Below, in pieces: positions 34,660-42,712 of a stretch of DNA of 64,000 bases (the first letter of the stretch is position 1; the number at the start of each line of letters is the position of its first letter). Source of the stretch: Streptomyces gardneri (lineage in GTDB: Bacteria > Actinomycetota > Actinomycetes > Streptomycetales > Streptomycetaceae); the NCBI RefSeq assembly GCF_006539185.1, contig NZ_BJMN01000011.1, positions 1 to 64,000 on the forward strand. The letters are read 5' to 3'. The notes beneath the pieces are model-generated. The model saw only the letters and a program-made list of their open reading frames with translations, searched no databases and was not told the origin of the DNA. The translations under genes were made by a program, and so were the position numbers.

Positions 34660-35337
34660 TCACGAGGTGCGGCGGTGCTGGGCGCGCCCCCGCCCCCGGA
34701 GCCGTACGGCCAGGTACGCGGCCACGGCCACGAGCGCCATCACCAGGACGGCCTTGGACAGCACGCCGACGTACCCCTCGACCAGGTCCCAGCGGTCCCC
34801 GAGCCAGTAACCGGCCATCACGAGCACGCTGTTCCAGACGAGGCTGCCGACCGTCGTGAGCAGGAGGAAGACGGGCAGCGGCATCCGCTCGACGCCGGCC
34901 GGCACGGAGATCAGACTGCGGAAGATCGGCACCATCCGCCCCAGGAGCACCGCCTTGGTGCCGTGCCGCGCGAACCACTCCTCGGTGCGCTCCAGATCGG
35001 AGACCTTCACCAGGGGCAGCCGTGCCCAGAGCGCGTGCATGCGCCGCCGCCCGAACAGCGCGCCGATCCAGTAGAGGGCCACGGCCCCGACCACCGAACC
35101 CAGCGTCGTCCAGAACAGCGCCGATGCCAGGCTGATCACCCCCTGCCCGGCGGCGAAGCCGGTCAGGGGCAGGATCACCTCGCTCGGCAGCGGCGGGAAG
35201 AGGTTCTCCAGCGCGATGGCGAGCCCCGCGCCGGGCCCGCCCATCGTCTCGACGAGTCCGGCGGCCCACCCGGCGACACCGTCGGCGGGTTCCTGGGCGG
35301 CGGCCTGGGCCAGCAGCAGCTGATGGGTGAGCGGCAT
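34660..35337 (-). CDS. DedA-family membrane protein
   Basis: A 225-residue protein. It has the DedA/VTT signature: ENLFPPLPSEVILPLTGFAAGQG near residue 35, then WIGALFGRRRMHALWARLPL and FGRHG-like FARHGTKAVLLGRMVPIFRSLISVPAGVERM with the conserved Gly and Arg residues. DedA proteins act in membrane lipid (undecaprenyl phosphate or phospholipid) translocation and proton-dependent homeostasis. ATG 35337 (MPLTHQLLLAQ) has GGAGA upstream. A CTCCCCGGCATGTC sequence is repeated 24 bp apart just upstream (35377 and 35401), possibly a regulator site. Confidence 0.92.
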   Translation of the reverse strand: MPLTHQLLLAQAAAQEPADGVAGWAAGLVETMGGPGAGLAIALENLFPPLPSEVILPLTGFAAGQGVISLASALFWTTLGSVVGAVALYWIGALFGRRRMHALWARLPLVKVSDLERTEEWFARHGTKAVLLGRMVPIFRSLISVPAGVERMPLPVFLLLTTVGSLVWNSVLVMAGYWLGDRWDLVEGYVGVLSKAVLVMALVAVAAYLAVRLRGRGRAQHRRTS

Positions 35338-35501
35338 GAGGAGGTCTCCCAGCGGCGAGGAAGGCGCCGGGGCGAACTCCCCGGCATGTCCCGGGGTGAT
35401 CTCCCCGGCATGTCTCCAACCTAGAAATCCCAGCTCAGCCCCGGTATGGGGCTTCCCGCCCACCTTCCTGCGGAAAACCGCAGGGTGCAGGGCCGCTACC
35501 G

Positions 35502-36161
35502 CTACGAGGGTCGGAACGGTCCGTCGAGCGCCGCCCACTGGAGCAGCATGATGGTCTTGGCGTCGGCGATCCGGCCGTCGCGGACCATGGCGAGCGCCTC
35601 GGAGAAGGGGAGCTCCACGGTCGTGATGTCCTCGCCCTCGGCGGCGATTCCCCCGCCTCCGCCGGAGAAGTCCGCCGACTCGTAGGGGGCGGCGAAGAAG
35701 TGCAGCCGCTCGGTGACCGAGCCGGGGCTCATGTAGACGTCGAAGACGTGCTCGGCGGCCCCGATGGTGTGCCCGGTCTCCTCGGCGGCCTCCCGCCGGA
35801 TCGCCTTCTCGGGGCTCTCGTCGTCCAGGAGTCCGGCGGCGGTTTCGAGGAGCATGCCGTCGGGGTGCCCGTTGACGTAGGCGGGGAGGCGGAACTGACG
35901 GGTCAGCAGCACCGTACGGCGCGCGGTGTTGTGGAGGAGGACGGTCGCGCCGTCGCCGCGGTCGTGGGTCTCGCGCTGCTCGCGGCTCCAGTGCCCGTCG
36001 CTGTGCCGGTAGTCGAAGGTGGTCTTGCGCAGGACGTACCAGTCGCAGGAGAGCACCTCCACGTCCAGGATCCGCACGCGCGGGTTGCCGGTCAGATCGC
36101 GGCCCTGCCGGTCGAGGCCGGTGCGGCCGCGGCGGTCGGGGGTGTCGATGCCGGCGGTCAT
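35502..36161 (-). CDS. NUDIX hydrolase (NudK / ADP-ribose pyrophosphatase-like)
   Basis: A 219-residue hydrolase with a complete Nudix box GLLDDESPEKAIRREAAEETG (REAAEE core) preceded by the family segment LLTRQFRLPAYVNGHPDGMLLETAAG. Its N-terminal ~55 residues (VEVLSCDWYVLRKTTFDYR) match the GDP-mannose pyrophosphatase NudK group, which hydrolyses nucleoside diphosphate sugars. Its ATG overlaps the stop of the upstream DUF4406 gene (ATGA at 36158-36161), indicating a coupled two-gene operon, consistent with both acting on nucleotides or nucleosides (inference). Confidence 0.92.
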   Translation of the reverse strand: MTAGIDTPDRRGRTGLDRQGRDLTGNPRVRILDVEVLSCDWYVLRKTTFDYRHSDGHWSREQRETHDRGDGATVLLHNTARRTVLLTRQFRLPAYVNGHPDGMLLETAAGLLDDESPEKAIRREAAEETGHTIGAAEHVFDVYMSPGSVTERLHFFAAPYESADFSGGGGGIAAEGEDITTVELPFSEALAMVRDGRIADAKTIMLLQWAALDGPFRPS

Positions 36162-36550
36162 CGGGCGGCGGCCGGGACGACGGCCGGGACGTCGGCGAGG
36201 GAGCCGTAGACGTCGAGGCCCTGCTCGCGGGCCTGGGCGACCATCATGTCCGCTCCCACCGAGGGCCCGCCGATCCGCAGGACCGCGTCGCAGCGGGAGA
36301 GCAGCCGCTCGGCGACCGGGTGGAAGACCTCCTGGAAGAGCGCGTCGCCGGGGCGGGCGCCGCCGGCGGCCTCCAGGAGCGGGAGGGCGAGGGCCTCGCC
36401 GGTGACGGGCAGGTGTCCGGCGCGGAAGAGGACGAGAGCGGCCTCGTTCATGGCGCGTACGTTCGCTTCGAGCTTCCGGGGGTCGTCGCCGGTGCCCGAG
36501 CGGTAGGGGCCGGCGACGAGGATCATCAGCGGGCGGGGAGCGGTGGTCAC
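36158..36550 (-). CDS. DUF4406 / nucleoside 2-deoxyribosyltransferase-like protein
   Basis: A 130-residue protein starting at GTG 36550. MILVAGPYRSGTGDDPRKLEAN resembles the nucleoside 2-deoxyribosyltransferase fold start (a GPY motif), with LLSRCDAVLRIGGPSVGADMMVAQAREQGLDVY forming the second half. Such proteins are small Rossmann-like enzymes of nucleotide salvage; the actual substrate is unknown. It is coupled by a 4-nt overlap to the NUDIX gene. AGGAG lies 11 nt before the GTG. Upstream is a GTACG-rich tandem repeat. Confidence 0.78.
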   Translation of the reverse strand: MTTAPRPLMILVAGPYRSGTGDDPRKLEANVRAMNEAALVLFRAGHLPVTGEALALPLLEAAGGARPGDALFQEVFHPVAERLLSRCDAVLRIGGPSVGADMMVAQAREQGLDVYGSLADVPAVVPAAAR

Positions 36551-36567
36551 GAGCGGATCACTCCTCG

Positions 36568-36676
36568 GTACGAGGGACGGGTACGAGCGAGAGCGCGAGT
36601 ATCGGGACGCGTACGGGTACGGGTACGAGTACGCGTACCGGACTCGGGTACGCGTGCGGACTCGGGTACGGGCACG
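36568..36676. repeat. GTACGG-rich simple and tandem repeat
   Basis: Repeated GTACGG/GTACGA hexamers (36611-36640) merge into two 18-bp copies of GGACTCGGGTACGSGYRC (36640-36676). It lies between the DUF4406 gene and the end of the DeoR gene, non-coding on both strands as far as can be judged. Confidence 0.75.
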
Positions 36677-36707
36677 GCTGCCGCCGGCCGGTCGGAGGTC
36701 GACGCTT

Positions 36708-37493
36708 TCAGGCCAGCCGCACGTCGACGCCCGCGTCCCGCAGCGCGTCCAGCGTCTGGGGCCCGCCGGGATGCGTGGCGGGGTCCTCGGCGGCCCGGTC
36801 GGTGACGAAGTGGTGCGCCGCACCGAGCGAGGCGACCCTGCTGAACGCCCGTACGCCGAGCTTGGTGGCGTCGGCCACCGCGACCGTGCGGCCGGCCCGG
36901 GCGAGTCCGACCTGCTTGACGGCCGCGTCGTCCAGGGAGAACTCCGACCAGCCGTGCTCGGAGTGGACCCCGCCGATGGACATCAGGAAACAGTCGAAGG
37001 CCAGCGACTCCAGCGTGCGCAGCGCGAGCGGGCCGACGAGGGAGCGTTCACCGGGCCGGGAGCGCCCGCCGACGACCAGGAGGTCGATCCCGGGCTTGTC
37101 GGCCAGGACCACCGCCGCCTGGATGCTGAGCACGGCGACCGTCAGCGGGCCCCGGGCCGCCAGGTGCTCGGCCACGTGCACGGTCGTGGTCCCCGCGTCC
37201 AGGAGCACGCGCGATCCCGGCTCCACCAGCGCGGCCGCCGCGGCACCCAGGCGGTCCTTGGTGGCTGCCTGCCACGGCTCCCGCGCCGAGAAGCCGGCCT
37301 GTTCGTCCCGTACGCGTGTGGCGACGGCGCCGCCGTGCACGCGACGCACGAGTCCCTGACGCTCCAGCGCGTCGAGGTCCCTGCGGACGGTCATCTCCGA
37401 TACGCCCAGTCGATGGGAGAGCTCCGACACGGAAACCCGGTCGGAGCCCTGCACCAATCGCAGGGTCAGGTCCAGTCGATTGGCGACACCCAT
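36708..37493 (-). CDS. DeoR/GlpR-family transcriptional regulator
   Basis: A 261-residue repressor. The N-terminal DeoR HTH is textbook: [20 protein letters not shown], then [26 protein letters not shown]. The C-terminal DeoRC sugar-phosphate sensor domain has [16 protein letters not shown] and [18 protein letters not shown]. It probably controls a sugar or nucleoside gene in response to a phosphorylated sugar. The ATG at 37493 is divergent from miaB, and the 112-nt gap carries a compound palindrome that is a good autoregulatory operator candidate. The gene is probably monocistronic. Confidence 0.93.
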   Translation of the reverse strand: MGVANRLDLTLRLVQGSDRVSVSELSHRLGVSEMTVRRDLDALERQGLVRRVHGGAVATRVRDEQAGFSAREPWQAATKDRLGAAAAALVEPGSRVLLDAGTTTVHVAEHLAARGPLTVAVLSIQAAVVLADKPGIDLLVVGGRSRPGERSLVGPLALRTLESLAFDCFLMSIGGVHSEHGWSEFSLDDAAVKQVGLARAGRTVAVADATKLGVRAFSRVASLGAAHHFVTDRAAEDPATHPGGPQTLDALRDAGVDVRLA

Positions 37494-37496
37494 GAC

Positions 37497-37525
37497 TCAT
37501 TTCTATCACGGTGATGTTCGAATGA
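37497..37525. promoter_or_regulatory. Compound palindrome upstream of the DeoR gene, candidate operator
   Basis: TCATT (37497-37501) and AATGA (37521-37525) flank a perfect inner palindrome ATCAC-G-GTGAT (37505-37515), nearly co-centred at 37510. A second palindrome, GTTC-N4-GAAC, overlaps at 37516-37527. It lies 4 nt from the DeoR start codon, a typical autorepressor position. Confidence 0.55.
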
Positions 37526-37605
37526 ACGCTCTGGTGTGTGAACGGCTTCGCGACAACCTTCGGGAACCAACGGGAGCACTCCCCGGACCGCCTACCCTGG
37601 TCACC

Positions 37606-39135
37606 ATGACCAGCAGCAGCGACCGGAGTCCCGCAGTGAGCGTTGACGGATCCAAGACCTACGAGATTCGCACCTACGGGTGCCAGATGAACGTGCACGA
37701 CTCCGAGCGGCTCTCCGGTCTGCTGGAAGAGGCGGGTTACGTCCAGGCCCCCAAGGGCTCCGACGGGGACGCCGACGTCGTCGTCTTCAACACCTGCGCG
37801 GTGCGCGAGAACGCCGACAACAAGCTGTACGGCAACCTCGGCCGGCTCGCCCCGATGAAGACCACGCGCCCCGGCATGCAGATCGCCGTCGGCGGCTGCC
37901 TCGCCCAGAAGGACCGCGACACCATCGTCAAGAAGGCCCCCTGGGTCGACGTGGTCTTCGGTACGCACAACATCGGCAAGCTGCCGGTGCTCCTGGAGCG
38001 CGCCCGCATCCAGGAGGAGGCGCAGATCGAGATCGCCGAGTCGCTGGAGGCCTTCCCCTCCACGCTGCCGACCCGCCGCGAGTCCGCCTACGCCGCCTGG
38101 GTCTCGATCTCCGTCGGCTGCAACAACACCTGCACCTTCTGCATCGTCCCCGCGCTGCGCGGCAAGGAGGAGGACCGCCGTCCCGGCGACATCCTCGCCG
38201 AGGTCGAGGCGCTGGTCGCCGAGGGCGTCTCCGAGATCACCCTGCTCGGCCAGAACGTCAACGCGTACGGCTCGGACCTGGGCGACCGCGAGGCCTTCTC
38301 CAAGCTGCTGCGCGCGTGCGGTCAGATCGAGGGCCTGGAGCGGGTCCGCTTCACCTCCCCGCACCCCCGCGACTTCACCGACGACGTGATCGCGGCGATG
38401 GCCGAGACGCCGAACGTGATGCCGCAGCTGCACATGCCGATGCAGTCCGGCTCGGACTCGATCCTCCGGGCGATGCGCCGCTCGTACCGGCAGGAGCGTT
38501 TCCTCGGGATCATCGAGAAGGTCCGCGCGGCCATTCCGCACGCCGCCATCTCCACCGACATCATCGTGGGCTTCCCCGGCGAGACCGAGGAGGACTTCCA
38601 GCAGACGATGCACGCGGTCCGCGAGGCCCGCTTCGCGAACGCCTTCACCTTCCAGTACTCCAAGCGCCCCGGCACGCCGGCCGCCGAGATGGACGACCAG
38701 ATCCCCAAGGACGTCGTGCAGGAGCGCTACATGCGCCTCGTCGCGCTCCAGGAGGAGATCTCCTGGGAGGAGAACAAGAAGCAGGTCGGCCGCACCCTGG
38801 AGGTCATGGTCGCCGAGGGCGAGGGCCGCAAGGACGGCGCCACGCACCGCCTCTCCGGCCGCGCCCCCGACAACCGGCTCGTCCACTTCACCAAGCCGGA
38901 GCAGGACGTCCGCCCCGGCGACGTCGTGACCGTCGAGATCACCTACGCCGCCCCGCACCACCTGCTCGCCGAGGGCCCGACGACGTCGGTACGCCGGACT
39001 CGCGCCGGCGACGCCTGGGAGAAGCGCACCACCGAGGCCGCCGTGAAGCCGGCGGGCGTGCTGCTCGGCCTCCCGAAGATCGGCGTCCCGGAGCCGCTCC
39101 CGGCAGCCGACGCACCGGCCTGCGCGAGCCACTGA
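37606..39135 (+). CDS. miaB: tRNA-2-methylthio-N6-dimethylallyladenosine synthase MiaB
   Basis: A 509-residue radical SAM methylthiotransferase. The N-terminal UPF0004 domain has the auxiliary-cluster Cys residues ([35 protein letters not shown]). The radical [11 protein letters not shown] is at residues 172-179, and a TRAM domain covers about 380-450. It converts i6A37 of tRNA to ms2i6A37; the substrate is made by MiaA, encoded 3.4 kb downstream. ATG 37606 begins [15 protein letters not shown]; in-frame upstream starts to 37480 would overlap the DeoR promoter. The ~50-residue tail is not conserved. Confidence 0.97.
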   Translation: MTSSSDRSPAVSVDGSKTYEIRTYGCQMNVHDSERLSGLLEEAGYVQAPKGSDGDADVVVFNTCAVRENADNKLYGNLGRLAPMKTTRPGMQIAVGGCLAQKDRDTIVKKAPWVDVVFGTHNIGKLPVLLERARIQEEAQIEIAESLEAFPSTLPTRRESAYAAWVSISVGCNNTCTFCIVPALRGKEEDRRPGDILAEVEALVAEGVSEITLLGQNVNAYGSDLGDREAFSKLLRACGQIEGLERVRFTSPHPRDFTDDVIAAMAETPNVMPQLHMPMQSGSDSILRAMRRSYRQERFLGIIEKVRAAIPHAAISTDIIVGFPGETEEDFQQTMHAVREARFANAFTFQYSKRPGTPAAEMDDQIPKDVVQERYMRLVALQEEISWEENKKQVGRTLEVMVAEGEGRKDGATHRLSGRAPDNRLVHFTKPEQDVRPGDVVTVEITYAAPHHLLAEGPTTSVRRTRAGDAWEKRTTEAAVKPAGVLLGLPKIGVPEPLPAADAPACASH

Positions 39136-39282
39136 GCCACCGAGTCACCGAACCACGGGCAGCCACTGACCCGTGGGAGCCGTGGGAGCCGCGGGAGTCG
39201 CCGAGGCCGCAGGAGTCACTGACCTGCGGCCATAGGCCCTGTCCGGGGAGTGCCGGCGCGGCGGCGCAGTAGGGTGCGGATC

Positions 39283-39990
39283 ATGCTTGTCGCCGCAGCC
39301 GTCTGCCCCTCTCCGCCGCTCCTCGTCCCCGAGGTCGCGACCGGCGCCGCCCCCGAGCTGGACGCCGCGCGCACCGCCTGCGCCGACGCAGTCGGACTGC
39401 TCGCCGCCTCGCGCCCCGACCGGCTGTACGTCGTCGGCCCCGCCGGTGCGGGCGCCACCGGCGTCTTCCCGGCCGGTTCGACGGGCTCCTTCGCCGGCTT
39501 CGGGGTCGACCTCTCCGTACGGCTCGGCGACGGGCCGGCCGCCGACCGTCCCCTGCCCGCGAGCCTCGCCGTCGGCGCCTGGCTGCTCGGCCGCGCCGAC
39601 TGGGCCGACGCGCCCGTCGAGGGCCTCGGCGTGGACGAGCGGGAGGCGGCGGAGGCCTGCGCCGCGACCGGCCGTGAGCTCGCCGCCTCCGCCGATCGGG
39701 TCGCGCTCCTCGTGATGGGTGACGGCAGCGCGTGCCGGACCGTGAAGGCCCCCGGCTACCTGGACGAGCGGGCGGCCGGCTTCGACGCCGAGGCCGCCCG
39801 CGCGCTGGGCGCGGCCGACGTGGCCGAGCTGCTCGCGCTCGACGAGCAGCTCGCGTACGAGCTGAAGGCGGCCGGCCGCGCGCCCTGGCAGGTCCTGGCG
39901 GGCGCCGCCGAGGGCGCGGGGCTCGAAGGCCGACTCCTCCTCGAGGACGCCCCGTACGGCGTGGAGTACATCGTCGCCGCCTGGTCCTGA
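39283..39990 (+). CDS. Class III extradiol dioxygenase-like protein
   Basis: A 235-residue protein of the LigB/MEMO-like fold that sits between miaB and miaA in actinomycetes. MLVAAAVCPSPPLLVPEVATG matches the family start, and VALLVMGDGSACRTVKAPGY the metal-site region, although the His-His-Glu set of a true extradiol enzyme is not obvious, so catalysis is uncertain. AGGGTGCGG precedes ATG 39283. The location between two tRNA-modification genes is conserved but unexplained. A very strong hairpin terminator follows. Confidence 0.8.
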   Translation: MLVAAAVCPSPPLLVPEVATGAAPELDAARTACADAVGLLAASRPDRLYVVGPAGAGATGVFPAGSTGSFAGFGVDLSVRLGDGPAADRPLPASLAVGAWLLGRADWADAPVEGLGVDEREAAEACAATGRELAASADRVALLVMGDGSACRTVKAPGYLDERAAGFDAEAARALGAADVAELLALDEQLAYELKAAGRAPWQVLAGAAEGAGLEGRLLLEDAPYGVEYIVAAWS

Positions 39991-40037
39991 CGGACCGACG
40001 CGAGACGCGACGACACGAGAACGCGGTACGGCAAGAA

Positions 40038-40080
40038 CGGCGGACGGCCGCGGAGCGCGATGCTCCGCGGCCGTCCGCCG
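40038..40080. terminator. Strong bidirectional terminator
   Basis: A perfect 19-bp stem, CGGCGGACGGCCGCGGAGC (40038-40056) with its complement at 40062-40080, around a 5-nt loop. It lies between the convergent dioxygenase-like and antitoxin-like genes. Confidence 0.9.
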
Positions 40081-40118
40081 TGCGGAGGGGGGCTGTGATG
40101 TGCGGGTGACGCCGGTCG

Positions 40119-40376
40119 TCAGGCGGCCGGCGGCGGAGTCGTGCCGCCGCTCCCGGGAGTGCCGTCGTCCTTGTGGCCGATCCGGTCCACTACGTTCTTG
40201 GCCTTGCCCGTACCGGACTGGATCTTGTCGCTGTACTTGCCCTTGGTCTTCTCGTCGACCAGCTTCGCGGCCTTGTCGAGACCGTTGTCGATCTTTCCCC
40301 CGTGCTGCTGCGCGAGGTCGGCCACCTTGTCCTTGGCCGGGGCGAGCTTGGCCTTCAGTGAATCCAGGAGACCCAT
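40119..40376 (-). CDS. MT0933/Rv0909-family antitoxin-like protein
   Basis: An 85-residue Lys-rich helical protein, MGLLDSLKAKLAPAKDKVADL then LDKAAKLVDEKTKGKYSDKI, matching the Rv0909 family named as an antitoxin in mycobacteria, with a Gly/Pro-rich tail. No toxin gene (such as a neighbouring polyketide-cyclase-like or RNase gene) lies adjacent, so the antitoxin label is a family name only. Streptomycete members are usually solitary and stress-associated. It lies downstream of the acidic-protein gene on the same strand, separated by a small hairpin. Confidence 0.82.
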   Translation of the reverse strand: MGLLDSLKAKLAPAKDKVADLAQQHGGKIDNGLDKAAKLVDEKTKGKYSDKIQSGTGKAKNVVDRIGHKDDGTPGSGGTTPPPAA

Positions 40377-40425
40377 GGGGCACCTTCCCTCCGCGGACCC
40401 TCGGGGGATCCGTGTTCCGTGTCCT

Positions 40426-40445
40426 GCCCCCAGGACCCCGGGGGC
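40426..40445 (-). terminator. Small hairpin after the acidic-protein gene
   Basis: GCCCCC (40426-40431) and GGGGGC (40440-40445) form a 6-bp GC stem directly after the stop codon of the minus-strand gene. Confidence 0.45.
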
Positions 40446-40868
40446 CTACTTGCGGGCGCCTTCGCCTGCCTCGTTGTCCGCGGCGGCCTCGGCCGACTGC
40501 TGCTTCGGGATCTCCACGACCTCGGAGGCGACCGATCCGGCCGCCCGCTCGTCCGTGTCGACGCCTTCCGCCGCGTCCGCGTCGGCCGAACCGTCCCTGC
40601 CCTCCGCACCGTCCACCGTGTCCGCTGTCCCGGCCTCCGGCACCTTCACGGCCTTACCCGTGACCTCGACGACGTCATCGTCATCGACTGCGACATCGGC
40701 ATCCACATCCAGATCTGCCGTGACCTCGGCATCGGCTCCGGCCACGGCATCCGTCTCGGTCGCGTCGGTCGTGTCGACGGCAGTCGACGTCCCGACGGCC
40801 CCGGTCTCCTCCGACGAGGCCTCGACCACATCCTTCTTCTTACGGCGAAACACTGCAAAAACGCCCAT
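40446..40868 (-). CDS. Highly acidic low-complexity protein
   Basis: A 140-residue protein of unknown function. The N-terminus MGVFAVFRRKKKDVVE is basic and hydrophobic, suggesting membrane association. The remainder is Asp/Glu/Ala/Val-rich and probably disordered (DADVAVDDDDVVEV is the most acidic part). A TGGAG Shine-Dalgarno lies five nt before ATG 40868; GTG 40874 is an alternative. I do not recognise a family, but codon use and the ribosome-binding site support it. It is divergent from miaA, 139 nt away. Confidence 0.7.
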   Translation of the reverse strand: MGVFAVFRRKKKDVVEASSEETGAVGTSTAVDTTDATETDAVAGADAEVTADLDVDADVAVDDDDVVEVTGKAVKVPEAGTADTVDGAEGRDGSADADAAEGVDTDERAAGSVASEVVEIPKQQSAEAAADNEAGEGARK

Positions 40869-41007
40869 ATTCACTCCATAGCGTACTCGGATGGGAGGGG
40901 CTCGGCGGTGACCGACGGCCGGAACCTCGCAACAGGCAACGAAGCCGGATGGGGCTCGTCACGTAGCTCATTCGGGGACGGGTCGGGAGGTTTGCGAGAC
41001 TGGTGCC

Positions 41008-41946
41008 GTGAGAAGCGCAGCTCCCGCCCCGCGGGTCATCGCCGTTGTCGGTCCCACTGCGGCCGGAAAGTCCGATCTGGGTGTATTTCTGGCTCAGCAG
41101 CTCGGCGGCGAGGTCGTCAACGCCGACTCGATGCAGCTCTACCGGGGGATGGACATCGGGACCGCCAAACTGACGATGGAGGAACGGGACGGAGTCCCGC
41201 ACCACCTCCTCGACATCTGGGACGTCACCGAGGCCGCCAGCGTCGCCGAGTACCAGCGACTGGCCCGCGCCGAGATCGACCGGCTCCTCGCCGAGGGCCG
41301 CACCCCGATCCTCGTCGGCGGTTCAGGCCTGTACGTACGAGGGGCCGTCGACGCCCTGGAGTTCCCCGGCACCGACCCCGCCGTCCGAGCCCGGCTGGAG
41401 GCCGAGCTCGAGGAGCGCGGCTCGGGCGTCCTGCACGCCCGGCTCGCCGAGGCCGACCCCGAGGCGGCCCGCGCGATCCTGCCGAGCAACGGCCGCCGCA
41501 TCGTCCGCGCGCTCGAGGTCATCGAGATCACGGGCAAGCCCTTCACCGCCAACCTGCCCGGCCACGACTCCGTCTACGACACCGTCCAGATCGGCGTCGA
41601 CGTGGCCCGCCCCGAGCTGGACGAGCGCATCGCCGCGCGCGTGGACCGGATGTGGGAGGCCGGCCTCGTCGACGAGGTGCGCACCCTGGAGGCGCGGGGC
41701 CTGCGTGAGGGCCGTACCGCCGCCCGCGCCCTCGGCTACCAGCAGGTCCTCGCGGCGCTCGCGGGGGAGTGCACCGAGGACGAGGCGCGCGCGGAGACCG
41801 TGCGCGCCACCAAGCGTTTCGCGCGCCGCCAGGACTCCTGGTTCCGCCGCGACCCGCGCGTCCACTGGCTCAGCGGAGCCGCCGATCACCGCGGGGAACT
41901 CCCGCGGGAGGCGCTGTCGTTGGTCGAACGAGCGGTTACAGCCTGA
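41008..41946 (+). CDS. miaA: tRNA dimethylallyltransferase MiaA
   Basis: A 312-residue enzyme starting at GTG 41008. P-loop GPTAAGKS is at residues 15-22, followed by GGEVVNADSMQLYRGMDIGTAK and the DMAPP-site HHLLDIWDV. The C-terminal ALGYQQVL and KRFARRQDSWFRRD motifs complete the family pattern. It adds the dimethylallyl group to A37 of tRNAs reading UNN codons, supplying the substrate for MiaB. The gene is followed after 102 nt by a small membrane protein gene and dapF, all on the same strand. Confidence 0.97.
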   Translation: MRSAAPAPRVIAVVGPTAAGKSDLGVFLAQQLGGEVVNADSMQLYRGMDIGTAKLTMEERDGVPHHLLDIWDVTEAASVAEYQRLARAEIDRLLAEGRTPILVGGSGLYVRGAVDALEFPGTDPAVRARLEAELEERGSGVLHARLAEADPEAARAILPSNGRRIVRALEVIEITGKPFTANLPGHDSVYDTVQIGVDVARPELDERIAARVDRMWEAGLVDEVRTLEARGLREGRTAARALGYQQVLAALAGECTEDEARAETVRATKRFARRQDSWFRRDPRVHWLSGAADHRGELPREALSLVERAVTA

Positions 41947-42048
41947 TCACGTGATGGCATCGGGACGCCCTGCCCGTCAGTTCGGCGGGCAGGAGCGTGC
42001 CATCATCGAGCATCGATCGACCAAGTGGAGTCCGAGTGGGGAGGGCGC

Positions 42049-42531
42049 GTGGCGATGGAGGCCGGCCCTCGCGACAGAGAACAGCAGGAAGCGGTCCTGG
42101 GCGACTCGACGGGCACAGCCCCGGTCGGGGCCCCGGGCCTGACACCGGACGGTCCTGACGACGCGGAAGGCACCGCCGTCGAGGTGGACGCCGACGAGGT
42201 CGAGGTCGAGCTCAGACCGCAGCGGCGTCTGCGGATCTGGCAGCTCGCCCCGATCGTCGGCCTCGCGGCCGTCGGCTCCCTGATGTTCGCGTTCCCGCTC
42301 GCCTTCGGCTCGGGTGACGGCGGCGCCGTCCTCGCCATGCTCGGACTGCTCATCAGCTCCTGCGCGGCCGGCTGGGGCATGATGGCCGCCCGCAAGGTCG
42401 GCTACACATGGCCCGGGCTTCCGCAGCGCGGCTCGGGCGAGCGGCCCGACTGGCGCGTCCTCGCCCTGTACCTGGCGACGATCACCGTCCTGGTCGCCCT
42501 GGCCGTCTGGCGCGTCGCCCGCCTCCGCTGA
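42049..42531 (+). CDS. Small integral membrane protein between miaA and dapF
   Basis: A 160-residue protein of unknown function with an acidic N-terminus (VEVDADEVEVELRPQRRL) and three transmembrane helices: LAPIVGLAAVGSLMFAFPLAFG, GAVLAMLGLLISSCAAGWGMM and VLALYLATITVLVALAVWRV. It is found in the same position in other streptomycetes. GTG 42049 follows GGGGAGG; ATG 42055 and GTG 42025 are alternatives. Its function cannot be read from sequence. Confidence 0.75.
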   Translation: MAMEAGPRDREQQEAVLGDSTGTAPVGAPGLTPDGPDDAEGTAVEVDADEVEVELRPQRRLRIWQLAPIVGLAAVGSLMFAFPLAFGSGDGGAVLAMLGLLISSCAAGWGMMAARKVGYTWPGLPQRGSGERPDWRVLALYLATITVLVALAVWRVARLR

Positions 42532-42542
42532 GCCCTCCCGTC

Positions 42543-42660
42543 GCCTTCCGTACGCCCTGCCCCGTACGTACGTCCCGCACGCCTTCCGTACCGCTCGCGC
42601 ACCGCTTCCGCGCGTGTCCCGCACGGCTCCCGTACCGCTCCCGCGCGTATCCCGTGCGTC
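42543..42660. repeat. Degenerate repeat of CCGTACCGCTC-type units before dapF
   Basis: About six imperfect units based on CCGTAC, CGCGCG and TCCCGCAC occupy the gap before dapF. Part resembles CTTCCGTACCGCTCGCGCAC repeated at 42588 and 42622. It has no coding logic. Confidence 0.6.
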
Positions 42661-42712
42661 CCGCGGTGGACGGCCGCGCGGCCTGTCGGACCCGCCCCGT
42701 ACAGTTGATCTC

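Noticed and set aside
37516..37527. GTTC-N4-GAAC as an SOS box for miaB
   Set aside because: The LexA pattern is GAAC-N4-GTTC; here the half-sites are inverted.
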